DNA from: Gnetum montanum
Lineage: Eukaryota; Streptophyta; Gnetopsida; Gnetales; Gnetaceae
Assembly (NCBI GenBank): GCA_015680685.1
Contig: MNCI01017900.1
Location: 757,099-821,098, forward strand
DNA: 64,000 nt
Reading direction: 5' to 3'
The translations under genes were made by a program, and so were the position numbers. The notes under the pieces were generated by a model. It saw nothing but the letters and a program-made list of their open reading frames with translations. It did no database searches and was not told the origin of the DNA. Of the stretch, positions 1 through 12,275 are shown in pieces; within the stretch, counting starts at the first letter, position 1; the number at the start of each line of letters is the position of its first letter.

Positions 1-369
1 CTACATCAATAGGGCCCTATAAACATACCAAATGCTACGTCAATGTAGCCTCATTAATGAGGCAACACCACGTAAACTAAGCCCCATCGATGCAACACTT
101 CGACGCTCATTAACAACCAATGCACTTTTTAGGGTTTAGGATGAGGATTAGTTACCAAACACAGTCTAGAAACTTTCCTAGAATAAATAACATTTTATTA
201 GGCTTCCCCATTAATCAAAACATGAATCCATTCCCTACTAAGTAAACATTTAGTTCCAATTCAAAACAACACTTTTCTACTAGGATGATCTCCTATATTT
301 ATATTTCCCATGAATGCACAAGAATTTAATCTAGAATTTTCCTTAATTTTTAAAGCATTAGGATTACCT
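1..369. other. Left-edge repeat DNA with perfect palindromes
   Basis: No gene is visible. The first 63 bases hold two perfect palindromes, a 12-mer at 9-20 (ATAGGGCCCTAT) and a 16-mer at 48-63 (GCCTCATTAATGAGGC), with a weaker inverted pair between them. A CATCGATG motif follows near 88-95. The style resembles the palindrome-rich tips of the Athila-type LTRs later in the window, but no LTR boundary or priming signal can be seen here. It may be the remains of an LTR that continues to the left. Confidence 0.3.
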
Positions 370-1328
370 CTTTCAAGATCTTGGCTTGATGTATCCTCCA
401 CCTATATGGTTTGCACATCTTTGCCCCTAGTGGTCTTGTGAAGTGGACATTCCCATTGCTTGTATCCCTATTTCTTCACACTTAAAGTATTAAATTTTGG
501 ATGAGTTATTGCCTTGATCCTTATCTTAGTCATTTTTGTCTTTACCCTTTTCATCATCTCTTTCAATCTTCTTGTTATAGCTATCATCCTTGTCTTTATA
601 TTTGTACTTGGATCCTTATTCAGATTTGGATCCCTTGTCCTTCCCCTTGGAAGTTTGTTTGCTCCTATTTCCAAATCCACTTAATTTCTTTTTAGCCTTG
701 AGTGCCAAATCATAAGCCTCATCAAGAGTTTATGGCTCATAAAAAGATAACTCCTATTGATATGCTATTTTGAGACCTCCTAAAAAATTAAATCATTTTC
801 ATACTCCTCCCAATTTACTTTATGTTGATGGAAAAGATCACAAAATTTGATGTAGAATTCCTTGGCATCCTTGTCACCTTGCCTTAGAAATTTCAACTTC
901 ATAATAGTCTCTTATCTCTAATGAGGCTATTCAAATTTTCTTTTCAACCTATATTTCATCAAAGGTCAATCTCTAATGGGTTTACCATTTTATCTTTTAT
1001 AACCTTGGAACTTCTTTTTCCACCAAGTAGAAGTTATACCTTCTAATCTAGATTTAATAATAGGTACCCTTAAGTTATTTGATACCTCTTCCAATTGAAA
1101 GTATTTTTCAAGTACCTTCAGCCAACTTGCAAAAGCATTGGTGTCATCTACATCATTGAAATTTTTCAATTCAACGTATGGAAGACTTGTAGCATTTTTG
1201 AACACTCTATCAGGCCTTGCTTCATCTTCTTCATCAAGCTTATTTAGAGAAGAAGTAGTTACAATTGTTGGAGCCCTCGAGGCATTCCTATAGCAATAGA
1301 GATTCATTTTTTTGTGCATTACAAACAA
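370..1328 (-). pseudogene. Ty3/gypsy gag fragment, decayed
   Basis: Read on the minus strand, 1328-990 gives 112 codons typical of a retrotransposon capsid domain: a tryptophan-led block (FASWLKVLEKYFQLEE) followed by the LEGITSTWWKKKF stretch. Homology continues in broken frames to about 880, including a piece like QGDKDAKEFYIKFCDLFHQH. A basic, repetitive C-terminal part lies at 680-468, and a degenerate CCHC-like remnant at about 480-400. Several stops and frame changes make it non-functional. No protease or RT follows within the window. The capsid style is Ty3/gypsy; the exact lineage is unresolved. Confidence 0.6.
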
Positions 1329-2669
1329 AGATTCCCATGAATTTAATATTTCTAATGATGATGGAGATGATATTATCTTTACTTATATGTGAAGGTGCTT
1401 GAGCAATGCTGACAATTAATATTTGACCAAAAGCAACATTGGTGAATGGTGTGCTTGATACACTTTACAATATTGTCTATCATGTTGGGAAATAGAAATC
1501 TATATGGCCATTTTATGTTGTTATTAATTTTAACTTTAACGTCAGATGTCTATTTGAAAATCATCATCTTGATCATGTGTCAATTGTACTTGTAGTTCAA
1601 GGAGCATCACATTAGTTATCATTGCGATTGGCATAAGCCATGACTATCGATAAATCTCAAGAAATGACTTTGGATAAGATCATCAATAGGGTCAAAAGAA
1701 GTCATAAGTCTAACCTTTGTTGCATTAGCTAGAGTCAAGAACATTGACTCATTGAAGATTTATTATCTATTCTCTTTGCAAAGATACATAAATATTTCTG
1801 ATTTTATCTTTATAGTAGAATTGCAGAGGAAAAATATTTTGCTAATTCAGAAGCTTAGGCATCTTGAGTTCTATATTCTTCTTATTCCTAATTCCTATTC
1901 TACATCTCTATAAAATTTGCTACGTTAATTGTGTAATATGTGCTTGCATAAGCATATTTGAAATATAAATGATTTTATTTTTATAGAGCTCTTTTTGAAA
2001 ATTTGATGCATTAACGATACTATTTTAGCTATAGCAGTTTATATAAGTTCGTTTGCCACTTTCAATATTATTGAATAATTTCACACAATGTTTTAACAAC
2101 ATAACTTTTAAAATGATGTTCTCATCGATGACAATGAATATCTTTTAAGAAAAATAATTAAATTCTTCTCTTGAGCTACAAAATAACTCCACTAACTTGT
2201 GTGTGTGTGAATTGGCCGAAAAAATCTTCTAAGTTTTCATTCTCTCTTGGAATCCCCACTATTAGATGAGGTAACAAATTTGGTGGAAACCAAATCGTTC
2301 ATTCATCCTTTCTTCCTTTGCCCCTTTTCCATTTTCCTTGCATCATCTTAGTCCAATTTGCTCTTTCGATAACACTTGCTTCTAAGAGAATGAAAACTTA
2401 GATCTCTTGGCCAATTCATATATATATATATATATAAGCTAGTATTAGTTCTATGGATTAACATTTTTGTTTTGTTAAAATTCACCTTCATTCCTATATG
2501 TTTATAGAAAATTTTTTGGATTATGCAACATTCCTTCTAACCTTATTTTCAATTTTGCAAGTAATGCTACCTAATCGATGAATATTACATATAGTCATTA
2601 CACATAACAAATCACTATAAAGGTATGCTCTATCCAAAATAATCAAAGTTTTCTATTAGCTTCCTTGAT
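1329..2669. other. AT-rich intergenic DNA, no gene seen
   Basis: No open frame with recognisable domains on either strand. A short TA microsatellite lies near 2418-2436. I see no LTR ends or other element signals. Confidence 0.5.
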
Positions 2670-2819
2670 AAAATAACCCAATCCAACGTAAATGGCTAGG
2701 ATGATGATGAATAAATAACCCAATCCAACGTAAATGGGTAGGATGATTGAAAAATCAAGAGCGAAGGAACCAAATAAATCCTCGCAGCGCTGTTGAAGGA
2801 ACCAACTAAATTCTCGCAG
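2670..2819. repeat. Two adjacent short direct duplications
   Basis: A 36-bp unit (AAATAACCCAATCCAACGTA and onward) at 2670-2705 recurs at 2713-2748 with two visible differences. A second 25-bp unit beginning GAAGGAACCAA occurs at 2763-2787 and again at 2795-2819. The two duplications sit end to end, which suggests local replication slippage or a relic of an inserted element. No coding role. Confidence 0.7.
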
Positions 2820-4127
2820 AGAACTTTTTATGGTGTGTTATGAAACAGAGGGTTACAATCCTCTGATAACAAACGAATTCACTTTGCATTTGGAAAAAGC
2901 GATATATAATCAGTAATGATAAAAGTGTAGCTGCATCATGCAATGTTCCATCACAACTACTACGGATAGCTATTAATCCACATATCCGCGGTGTCATCTT
3001 GTTGCTCACCCTAGCTTCATCATGCTTATAGGATAAAAAGATTTAAACAACTTTCCTGACGAGACCTCCATGATCAAGACATTTAAATATTGCCTGTGTT
3101 TTTTTCTTTCCGGAATAAAGAATATTAAAACGTTTCATAAGTTACGAACTTCACATATCAAGGCTTAACACTGAAATAAGATTTCTTGCAGTGCAACCAA
3201 TTATCCTTTCTAATTCTAGAACGTCATTTGCAAATCGTACTGACCTAGTCAAAAATTCCAACTATCATTTGTGGAGATTCCTGAAATCTTTCGTTGAACA
3301 TTTGGTGTGTAGTTTTTGTTTAAAAAGACACTACATATTATGGTGTTATAGCTAGGCCAGATATCTATGTATTCCTGGTACCGCTGGCTAAGAAAACTGG
3401 GATGAGACGTTTTCCTGGTACGTAGCAGAAAATAAGGCATTTTAAAAATAGAACTGTGTCCAATTTTATAAATAAAACAGTCACATAGGATCTGCTTTTC
3501 AACAACCAGAGGACTGTTACCCCTACTAAAACTTTGAATTTTTAGATTTTTCAGAAATGCACATCATAGGGATTGTATTGCTCCATATACAATATTTTCG
3601 GTTTTCAAAGTACAGACTTTTATATAGAAGATCATTCTGAGATGTTTCATCTAACTAACTGGGTTTGATTCTTAAAATGCCTACATCTGGAAACTGGAAT
3701 AAAAAATGAGGATTGAATAGAGGATAGCGTTTCCCTAACCTATGAAATCTGGCGTGCACAAATCAAGCAATACGGAAACAGGTTCTTCACTCTGTTTTGA
3801 AGGGTACTAGCTAAAACTGTCCAAGCATTCACAATTTTTGCAAAAGCAAAACTTTTACTGGGTCAACAGAAGAGAAATGGACCATTGGAAATCTATGCAT
3901 GGGTGTGCTTATTTTATCACTCATGGGGGAACGAAATTGGTGGGGAAAGAACATATGGTACAAAAATATTGATACAAGGACACTCCTTGCGACAATAGTG
4001 ACCATGAAAAAATCACTCGCAATCTGTCCATCTACCCTGCATACCTTCAGCAGATTTTTGTGAAAGGAACAGGGTAGGTAGCTGCATATATATGGAGATG
4101 CTACCTTATCTCACAGCAGCGGTTAGG
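2820..4127. other. 3' flank of the receptor-kinase gene
   Basis: No gene or transposon protein is recognisable. The part nearest 4127 should contain the 3' UTR of the minus-strand receptor kinase. I could not place the polyadenylation site with any confidence. Confidence 0.4.
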
Positions 4128-7100
4128 TCACCTTGGTCCTGAAAGCTCCATAGCTTGCAAAACGAGGGAGGAATCTTCAATAAAGTCTGAATACCGTTTT
4201 GAAAGTGCTTCCATACCCTTGTATCTTGGAGTTTCAGATTTCTGTGAAGCTTCCCATCTTTCTGCCAAACCATCCCCTTCTAACATTCTAACAACTTCAG
4301 ACATCTTGGGGCGATGACCAGGATGGAATTGTGTGCATAACAGTGCCACCTGCACCATCTCTTCCAATTCAACTCTATCATAACTGGTTTTCAGATCTTT
4401 GTCTACCAAAAGGTCAAGCCTCTTTTCTTGATGAAGCTTCTTAACCTGCCAGGAGCCAGTAACAAGATTAGCCATTGAAATTTCACCTTTATTTCATAGC
4501 AACCACTCAATTAGTATAATCAAATATAAAATTAGAAGTCGATAAGTCTCGGTTCTCACCCAATCAAGCATGACGCCTTTTTGGTTTGCAGCTTTGCCAA
4601 AATCCAATGCCTTCTGTCCAGTAATGAGTTCAAGTAACAAAATTCCAAACCCAAATACATCAGTTTTCTCGGATGATTGCCCAGTCGAAAGGTATTCAGG
4701 AGCAATGTGACCCACTGTGCCTCTAACAGCAGTGGTTACATGAGAATCCGTATGATCCAGAAGCTTTGCTAGACCAAAATCTCCAACAACTGCCTCAAAG
4801 TAATCATCCAGTAAAATGTTTGCTGCCTTTACATCCCTATGAATTATCTTGGGATCACACTGTTCGTGAAGATACAGAAGCCCTCTTGCAGCCCCAAGAG
4901 CTATTTTCCTGCGCATTGCCCAATCCAAAGCAGGTTTTCCGTGCACAGTATCTGCCATAATAAGTTTGATTGGGTAACCCAGATCCAGATATTAAAGCCC
5001 AATTATGCACAGTGCAAACCCAAATGAAATAAGGTCAAATATAAAATTCCGAAAACAAGTACCTCTTAGCCTAGAGGCCACACTGCCATTTGACATGTAA
5101 GGATATACCAACAATCTCTCTGTGGAAGTTGTGCAGAATCCATAAAGCCTCAATAAATTCCTGTGGACAGCCAGACTGATCATTTCTACTTCTGTTTGAA
5201 ACTGAACCTCCCCTCCCACAGTGTTAGCATCCTTCAATCTTTTTACAGCCACAAAAGTTCCATCTTGAAGGCATCCCTTGTAAACATTGCCAAAACCTCC
5301 CGAGCCCAAAATGTTCTTGCTGTTGAAATTGTCAGTGGCTACCTGTAACTCTTTGAAATGGAACCGTCTCAAATTTCCAAAGCAAGATTCGGAATCCTGC
5401 TCCACTGCGACAAAAGAAAACGAAGAAAGAAAACCAGATCAGCTTACTTTCAAACCCACTAAGAGTTCTGCCTCTATAGGTGAGTGTGCCTTCTTAATTC
5501 CAGGGAAAGTAGGAAATTAAGATAGATCCAGAAAGAAATGAACTGTGTTAAGACATCAGGTAAGATAATATGCTACATCTAAGGATTTGGAAGACAAAAA
5601 CCCTGAGTGGATGTGGGATTGAGTGTGCGTACAAACCATTGACATCGAAAAACACCTGCTGGTTTCGTCTGTGCCTCCACCATAGAGACAAGCCCACTGC
5701 AAAGCCAATGGTGCAAACAATGCCCAAGCTTGTACCAAATGCTACAGCCACCTTGTGTCTTTTTCTGCTTGATGGAGAAGTACCTGCAAGTGACATTCAC
5801 AAGGATGACTGTGGCTTTTAAACATTATTTAATCTCAGTTGCAAGACTACTGACAAATGAATCCACAGTCGACGAGTTACTTTGTATTTGGCTGACAGGC
5901 GACGCTGGTGCAAACGATTCGCCCGAGCAAATATGCGCACGACCCGATTCACAAATCAAGCTATTCCCTGTCACGCTGTTTAAAACTCCCAAATTAGATC
6001 ATCCTATTACTATGGTACATGGAAATTTTCCCATTACTGAGTTCAACCGAAAGGCCTGCTCTCTGAGAATTATTCAAATTGTACTTACTTAATAGTTTTG
6101 GCACGAAGGGTTGGCAGAGGGCCGCTAAGGTTGTTGTTTGACAAATCCCTGCAACATTGGATTTCACAGTTAACACAATTACAGGATTAGAGCCCGCAGC
6201 TGTATCGTAGCAATTTGGCAAGTGGAAAATTGTTTCTTACAGAAAAATCAGGTAGGAGATATTGGAAAGTGATTCAGGAAGCCGTCCTGAGAGGCTGTTA
6301 TTGCTCATTCGTCTGGAATCACCAATGAAATCAATTGTGAAATGATGAAAATATGCCGTTATAGATACAGAAAACTACAGGCAGAACTATAAATCAAGAG
6401 ATTTCAAAATTTAAGGAAGATTTGAGTCCTCACAAATATTGAAGGCTCTTGAGCTGGCCTATGGAATTGGGTACAGAGCCACTAAAATCATTGTTAGAGA
6501 GGTCTAGCGCATGCAGCTTGGTGAGCTTCCCCAGCTCTTTAGGGAGCGGTCCCGATAGGTTATTGTTTTGTAAAAGCCTGTGAAAACGAGCTCCCGCCTC
6601 AAAGCCTTATTCCCAAAATCTTACAAGAAATGTCCCTGAAATCTGAGTGGTTTCATGTTCCAACTTACAGAGATTGCAGATACGTAAGATTCCCTATGCT
6701 TGGAGATAGGCTCCCGGATAAGGACTGGCTGGGGAGGCCTCTGTATTGGAGGAGATGAAACAAAACCCCAAATCAGCTGCTGTATTGTAAATACTGAACA
6801 ATCCTGCAGAATAAAACAAAGACAGATAGATGATAAAGAATCAGAGATATAGCTCACAGGGCAATGACATAGCTATCTGGGGAACAGGTGACCATGTTCC
6901 AGCTGCAAGGATCCACAGAGGTGCTATCCCAACTCTCAAGCACATTACGGGGGTCGCTGATCTCCGCTCTTATGCTCATCAGTGCTTGCACTGCAAATTC
7001 AAATATCCCAAAGCTCAGCAGCAACAGCATAAAGAATAAAACCAAGAAAAGTGAATGAAAACCCAGAAAAAACCCATTCCTATAGAACGGCTGTATACAA

Positions 7101-7228
7101 CTATATACTATACCTTCATAGTTGACACCCTTTGGAGAAAGGGCTGCAAAGGCAAAGTCCCAAAAAAACCCATTGCAAACGACAATAATGCACAGAAACA
7201 GAAACATGGAAGACCTTCTGAAATCCAT
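4128..7228 (-). CDS. LRR-II receptor-like kinase, NIK type (11 coding exons)
   Basis: An intact gene of 1890 coding bases and 629 residues. Exons: 7228-7114, 6990-6858, 6740-6669, 6577-6434, 6312-6241, 6148-6089, 5975-5881, 5783-5637, 5404-5063, 4951-4560, 4445-4128. All introns are GT-AG and short (about 73-232 bp), and phases match throughout. Order: signal peptide (about 1-28); LRR N-cap with [11 protein letters not shown]; four to five LRRs (about 84-198), encoded by 72- and 144-bp exons; Cys-containing linker; transmembrane helix (about 242-266); kinase. Kinase motifs are complete: GSGGFGNV 313-320, Lys334, HRD 431-433, Asn438, DFG 451-453, and activation loop [15 protein letters not shown], so an active RD kinase is expected. 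The order and the [14 protein letters not shown] segment resemble the NIK group (NIK3-like), known for plasma-membrane immune signalling. It could instead be another LRR-II member. The ATG at 7228 is chosen because it gives a clean signal peptide. Confidence 0.93.
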
Positions 7229-7900
7229 TATTGATAGTCTCAGAAAGCAAAAACTCCTCCTCCAATCAATCACTCAAATGTTCATGAAGGAGGCATGCCC
7301 ACCACAGGTTGTTCTCTTCTGCTTCTGCTTCCGATGGTTGGACGAGGCACAGTTTGCAGGCTATTGATGATTGAAGCAAAGGGACTAAGAGGAAGAAGAA
7401 GAAAACCAAGCAAAAAAGCTATGCTAAACCCCACAAAAGGGGGAACTGGGGAAGGATTGGTATCTGTCTGTGTTTGTACTGTTAGACTTGGGAGCAAAAA
7501 CACTGCAAATGTTCTCTTACATTCCTCTGCTTTTAAGGCGCTCCTCGAGAAACGCTGATTCTTCTTCAGCGCATTGAATTTCCCAAATTCCTTTGTGCAG
7601 CTCGTGCTCCACGCCCAAAATAAGAGCTGAACCTGAGCCTGATCCTAAACCTGAGCCCCATTTCATGGTAAATGGCTTATTGGTACGTAGCCTCTGCCTC
7701 TGCCTCTGGTTTTCTTTTCCTTGCTTTTGCTTGCACAAGGTATAGAAGCGGCGGCAGTCACAGCAACTGCACTTGCACTTACACTGTTACACAGTAACGA
7801 TCAGAGCAGACGTGCAGATCCTTGCTTTCGGGCAGTGGAGCAGCATAGCATAGCATGGACTAGGCTTTCTGTTTCTGCTTTTGCTATTAAATATTCAACA
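7229..7900 (-). promoter_or_regulatory. Probable 5' UTR and promoter of the receptor kinase
   Basis: Upstream of the ATG on the gene strand the DNA is pyrimidine-rich (the complement of the GAAGAAGAAG tract at about 7388-7405), as in many plant 5' UTRs. The only TATA-like element noticed is TATTTAATA at about 7885-7893, some 660 bp upstream, which would imply a long leader. Open frames here on either strand have no recognisable content. This is inference from position and composition. Confidence 0.3.
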
Positions 7901-10400
7901 GTCTGAAAGCTCATCATAACAGGGCCGCAGTTGGGAGTACTTGCAGCAGCAGCAGCAGCAATTCCCGTTTACATTGCATGACAGAGTATGTTGGCTAATA
8001 TTAGAATGGGTTCCTGATCAGTGCAAATGGCATGACCCATATTCATGGACATGGACTACCTTATCTGCTCATGATAGACAGCAGCAGCTCAGTTTTGGCA
8101 CAATACCAGCGTCGACATCACATCGTCCTGGGAACATAGAGCGTGTTGTGTTGTTGGAGATGTAGAAAATGATGATGTTCATGATGATAATGCTTCATCA
8201 TCATCAAACAAACAAAAAAAATTTGTTGGACCAACAAAGACCAAGACCAAGTGCATACTGTAATCCTGTTCCTAGCCGATGCTGTTGATGCTATGCTATG
8301 GTATATTGAATGAATGAATGAATGAATGAGTTGGTGAAGTTCCCGATTCCCAAATCATTTTGGGGCGTTGCTGTTGGCAGGCATTTCCGTGGAATATCTG
8401 TCCCTCCTCGGGTCTGCCGGAAGTTTCCCACTCCCCTCAGCGACGTGCCCGCATTTTGGGTTTGCAAGATAAAAATAAACAATATTCCCCTTAAACCCTA
8501 AAAAAATGTGTCAAAATTAGACAATTTCCTCTCCATGGGTTCACACAATTTCGAGCGAATTTTGCTTTAAATGAAAAAGCTGACTTGATTTGAATTAACG
8601 GTACCATGCAAGATTTTTGGCATTCCAAGCTTCATGATCCTATTGTTTGTTCACTTAACCCTGATTCTAATAATCGTGATACCCAAATGCCGAGGTGGGT
8701 GGGTTTCAAAAACAATAAAAAAGTGAAGCAGGCACGGAGCCAAGCACCGGAAACATGGGTCTCCTCCTGCTGCAGCAAAACGATGCAATCAAAACCCAAA
8801 ATTCCATCTTTTGCAGAGAGCGAAAAAGAGAGCATATTTGCTTTAGGCTGCACATTAATTTAAACTCCGGACCGCAAAACATGGCATCCAAGTAGGTCAG
8901 AAAAAGGAGGAGAGTGCATTGATACTTTGGTTGTTTAACAATGTTTCGTTTTCAATGGCTGCCAACAGACAGATTATGGACCGCTCTATGGAAAAAAAGT
9001 TGCATGGAGAATTTGAGCAGAAGTGGGTAATCCAATGCCCAACGAGTCCCCCTTTGTCCCATGATTCAAGGCAAAAGCCAGCAACCATAAATAACCACCT
9101 CATAATACTATTACACATCCAAAATAAAATAACCCACGACACTATTCCTACGGTACCAAATTAGCCCTAAATAATGATCAATCATGATTCATGTGCATGT
9201 GGGGGCACAGCCACTGGCACACAGTTTATTCAACGGAAGAACAACTCCTTCCATCAGTCAAAGATTCACGGGAAGAAAGGCGGGATGGAGTGTTCAACCT
9301 CAATCAGCAGGCAGAAAAAGCAAATCCAAGGTTGAACCCACAATAATTACTACAGGGGCAGACTGCCAAACTTTGAAACTTTGGAGGAAAAAATGAGGCA
9401 TTAATGAACAAAGGCTTTGGATGAGGGTGGGGGAATGGTGTGACAGCAGGAGAAATTTCTTTCCAAGTAAAAGCAAAAGCAGGGCGGCCATTGCCAGGCT
9501 GAGGCCCTCCCTGCTGCTGCTGCTACGGCTTTTGCTCAATTGGGTGTCCTCAGTTTTATTTTTTTCTTTTCAGGTGGGGGGCCACTGCAGATAAATAAAA
9601 TAATAGTAAACCCAAAAACCAAAAATATTATTCTTTTGCTACGGATAAAGACATGGCTGCCCGGCCACTGCCACGCTTTTCCAGTCACCGGAATAATCTG
9701 ATGTCAGATGTGGGGACAAGCGCATGCATACATTGTTGTTGTTGTTGCTGTTGTGGCTTGGTTTTCTTGAAATCATAGATATCCTTTTTCTTGTGCTCTG
9801 GTGTGCTGTGTTTTTTCTTTTTATATTTGCTTTTAGGCTGATGCGGCCTGACCTGGCCTGGACTGGACTGGATTGGTATGGGCCATTCATTCATTTTCAT
9901 TCCTGTGTGTTTGTGTTGCTGCCCCACATGCACGGGCAGTTGCTCATACGAAAAGGAAAACAAGAAAGGATTCCCTTCTCTTTCCTTTTCTTCTTTCAAA
10001 TCTGCTTTGCTTTGCTTTAGTTTTGTCCCCCGCTTTGCCTTTGCCTTTGCCTTTGCTTTCTTTCCCTCGCAGCAACATCAAATCAATTCAACTTGCATAA
10101 CTTGACACTTTTGTTTGTTGCAATGTTTTTTCCGGTGATGCCACAGCAGTTATGGCTGTCTCCATTGTTTGTTTGAAATTTGGACACATTCTCACAGGCC
10201 AAATCCACCCCTGGACTTGGGCTTCCGTACATACATGCATGCTGTGATTGCGGAGTTAAACATGAGGAGAGTTCTACACTTGCACTTGTATCATGGTTGG
10301 TAAGGTAGGAATTTTTATCAACCGTTGTCGTGTTTTGGCTTGTTTTGGGGACGGGCTACACATCCGTGAGCTTTTTGTATACAACTATTACATTGACCAA
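7901..10400. other. Low-copy upstream DNA with simple repeats
   Basis: No gene is supported; the short open frames on both strands look like composition effects. Visible structure: (GCA)6 at 7943-7960; an inverted GATGATG/CATCATC pair near 8170-8205; (TGAA)5 at about 8306-8329; a run of TGCTGCTGCTGC near 9510-9525; TTG repeats near 9733-9750; a CTTTGC hexanucleotide run at about 10033-10058. I see no transposon proteins. It is probably distal promoter sequence of the receptor kinase. Confidence 0.4.
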
Positions 10401-10899
10401 CTCACAATGTGGGGAAGGGTAGTAGTAGTACTTGGACAATGAAACCTATCAATAAGGTACCCAAAGCAATGATAAATTTTAAGTTAAAAGATGGTAATAC
10501 TTTTATGGCTAATATGCATGCATGAAGATTTGAGAAACATCCTAACGTTGTTCCATAGCATTAGGTTGAGAAAGAACTTATAATCAATCTTGAAAATCCT
10601 TTTATCTTGGTAAGAAAAGGATTAGGTTTTGTTACTAGTAAAAAGTACATTTATGGATTTTCACTTCTTACTAAAAAGTTTCTTGTCAAGAGAAGGAGAA
10701 TACTCTTTGTAAAGATAAGAGGAAGCATCATTAGAAATAATAAATAAATAGCAGCAAAAGCTAAAAGCTTCCCTCACTTGAGCTTTAAATTTTTTAAAAA
10801 AATTAATACTACAAAAAAATTTAATTGTTCAATTTTCACTAGAAGCTACCATTGAAAAGCAACATCTTCGATAATCTAATATTTAACTCCTTAAGAAAG

Positions 10900-12275
10900 G
10901 TTATAGTTATTCTTTTGAATCATCACCTAAAGGCCCAATGCTCATCTTGCAAAAGCTAACTTCTTTTGAGTAGCTTTGGCCAAGCTTGAATTGAAGTCTT
11001 ACAACTTGAGAAATAAGCACCTTACCATCACTCCAAGTGGTGGTCCTTATCATAGTTATGTTCTTACTACTAGAAAATAACTATATACCAAAGCTTTCAA
11101 TTACAATAGAGAATAAGTTGATTTGAAAGGAAGTAGATAAAATAGGTTGATGACTAAGAATGGTATCATTGATGTGTGGTTGAAAGTTTTTATAAATTTT
11201 ACATATCCATTTCCAAGCATGCTATGCAAGTGGATACTAAAAAAACTGAGAAAATGAACCTATGCTTATAGCATTAGTATAGTATGGGTACTTGTAAAAA
11301 GGTTATTACCCACTAAAAAGAATCGTTTGCTTAACAATATAAAATTAAAATGGAAATGAATATATTTTTACATTTCCCTACCAAAATCAAAGGATTCTAT
11401 TATTGACAAAGTTTTAGTTATTAAGCAAATGCTTTAATCAACTAATGTTTATTACTCTAGTTGTTGGGCTCCTTCTAAAACTTCTTATGAGAGAATTGAT
11501 CATATTATCCATTGGTTTCTTTGGTCTACTAAGCAACATAGAAAAAACTTTTCTAGAGTTTCTTGGGATATTTGCACTAGTAGTGAGAAGGATGGAGGAT
11601 TTGGCCTCATTAATTATTATAACTAGGGTATTTCTCTTGTAGCAAAATGAATTACAAAGTACACTAATGAAGATGATGTTTGGATGCTTTTTTTAAGAAA
11701 CAAACTTATGCAAGGAAAACCTAAGAATGATAACAGTTGGTCTTCTAATAACTTTCTTTAGTGTCTTCTTTTTCCTCAAGCCACTTCTGTTCATGGTTCT
11801 CCAATTCTTAAAAAAATTCAAAAGACATAGCGCAAGCTTAGTAAATATTAGAATTACAATCATATTATAGCTTCAAAAGACATGCTTAAGAAAATTAACC
11901 TAGTGTGACTTTCTTTTAATGAAGGAACTTGGGCTACTAATGCATCTAGATTATGAGCAAATTTGGTATAACTGCAATTTCTTATCTACATATGCATGCT
12001 AGATGGATTACTTGGAATGAAGCTTCTAGCCTCTATAGTTTGAATAGAAAAAGAAAAATTAATTTTGAAAAATTAATTTCTAATTTTGAGATTTTTGTTT
12101 AAAGTTGATAGCAATTTACATCAAGCTTTTCCAAATATTTTTTAGAAGGATAGAAGATATGTTTTTCCTTTTAATTCGAAAGTTGCTTATGAGATTATTA
12201 CAAATAATGATTTTATTTATAACAAGTTCAATAATGCCTAGAAAATGCAATTATCATCATACTTTTGGATGAAAA
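10900..12275 (+). pseudogene. Degraded LINE 3' end (zf-RVT region)
   Basis: In a broken plus-strand frame, 11440-11660 translates to a block like the C-terminal region of plant LINE (L1-type) polyproteins: SYERIDHIIHWFLWSTKQH, then SRVSWDICTSSEKDGGFGLI. Further on, a segment at about 12155-12270 contains SKVAYEIITNNDF and a trailing W..M.LSSYFW, the usual zf-RVT pattern. Many stops and frame changes are present. The upstream part (10480-10900) may belong to the same copy but is too decayed to assign. No endonuclease, RT core or poly(A) tail was found. The copy ends against element A. Confidence 0.6.

Noticed and set aside
6234-6250. Apparent non-canonical CT|GA donor in exon 5 of the kinase gene
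   Set aside because: Reading 10 bases further gives a proper CT|GTAAG donor at 6240-6239, keeps the phase, makes the exon exactly 72 bp and restores the LRR sequence.
7229-7273. Upstream in-frame start adding 15 residues to the kinase
   Set aside because: The codon at 7273 is GTG, not ATG, and the extension would put charged residues before the signal peptide.
9685-10105. Overlapping 75-104-codon frames upstream of the kinase
   Set aside because: They come from simple-sequence DNA (TTG, CTTTGC repeats), overlap on both strands and have no domain or gene structure.
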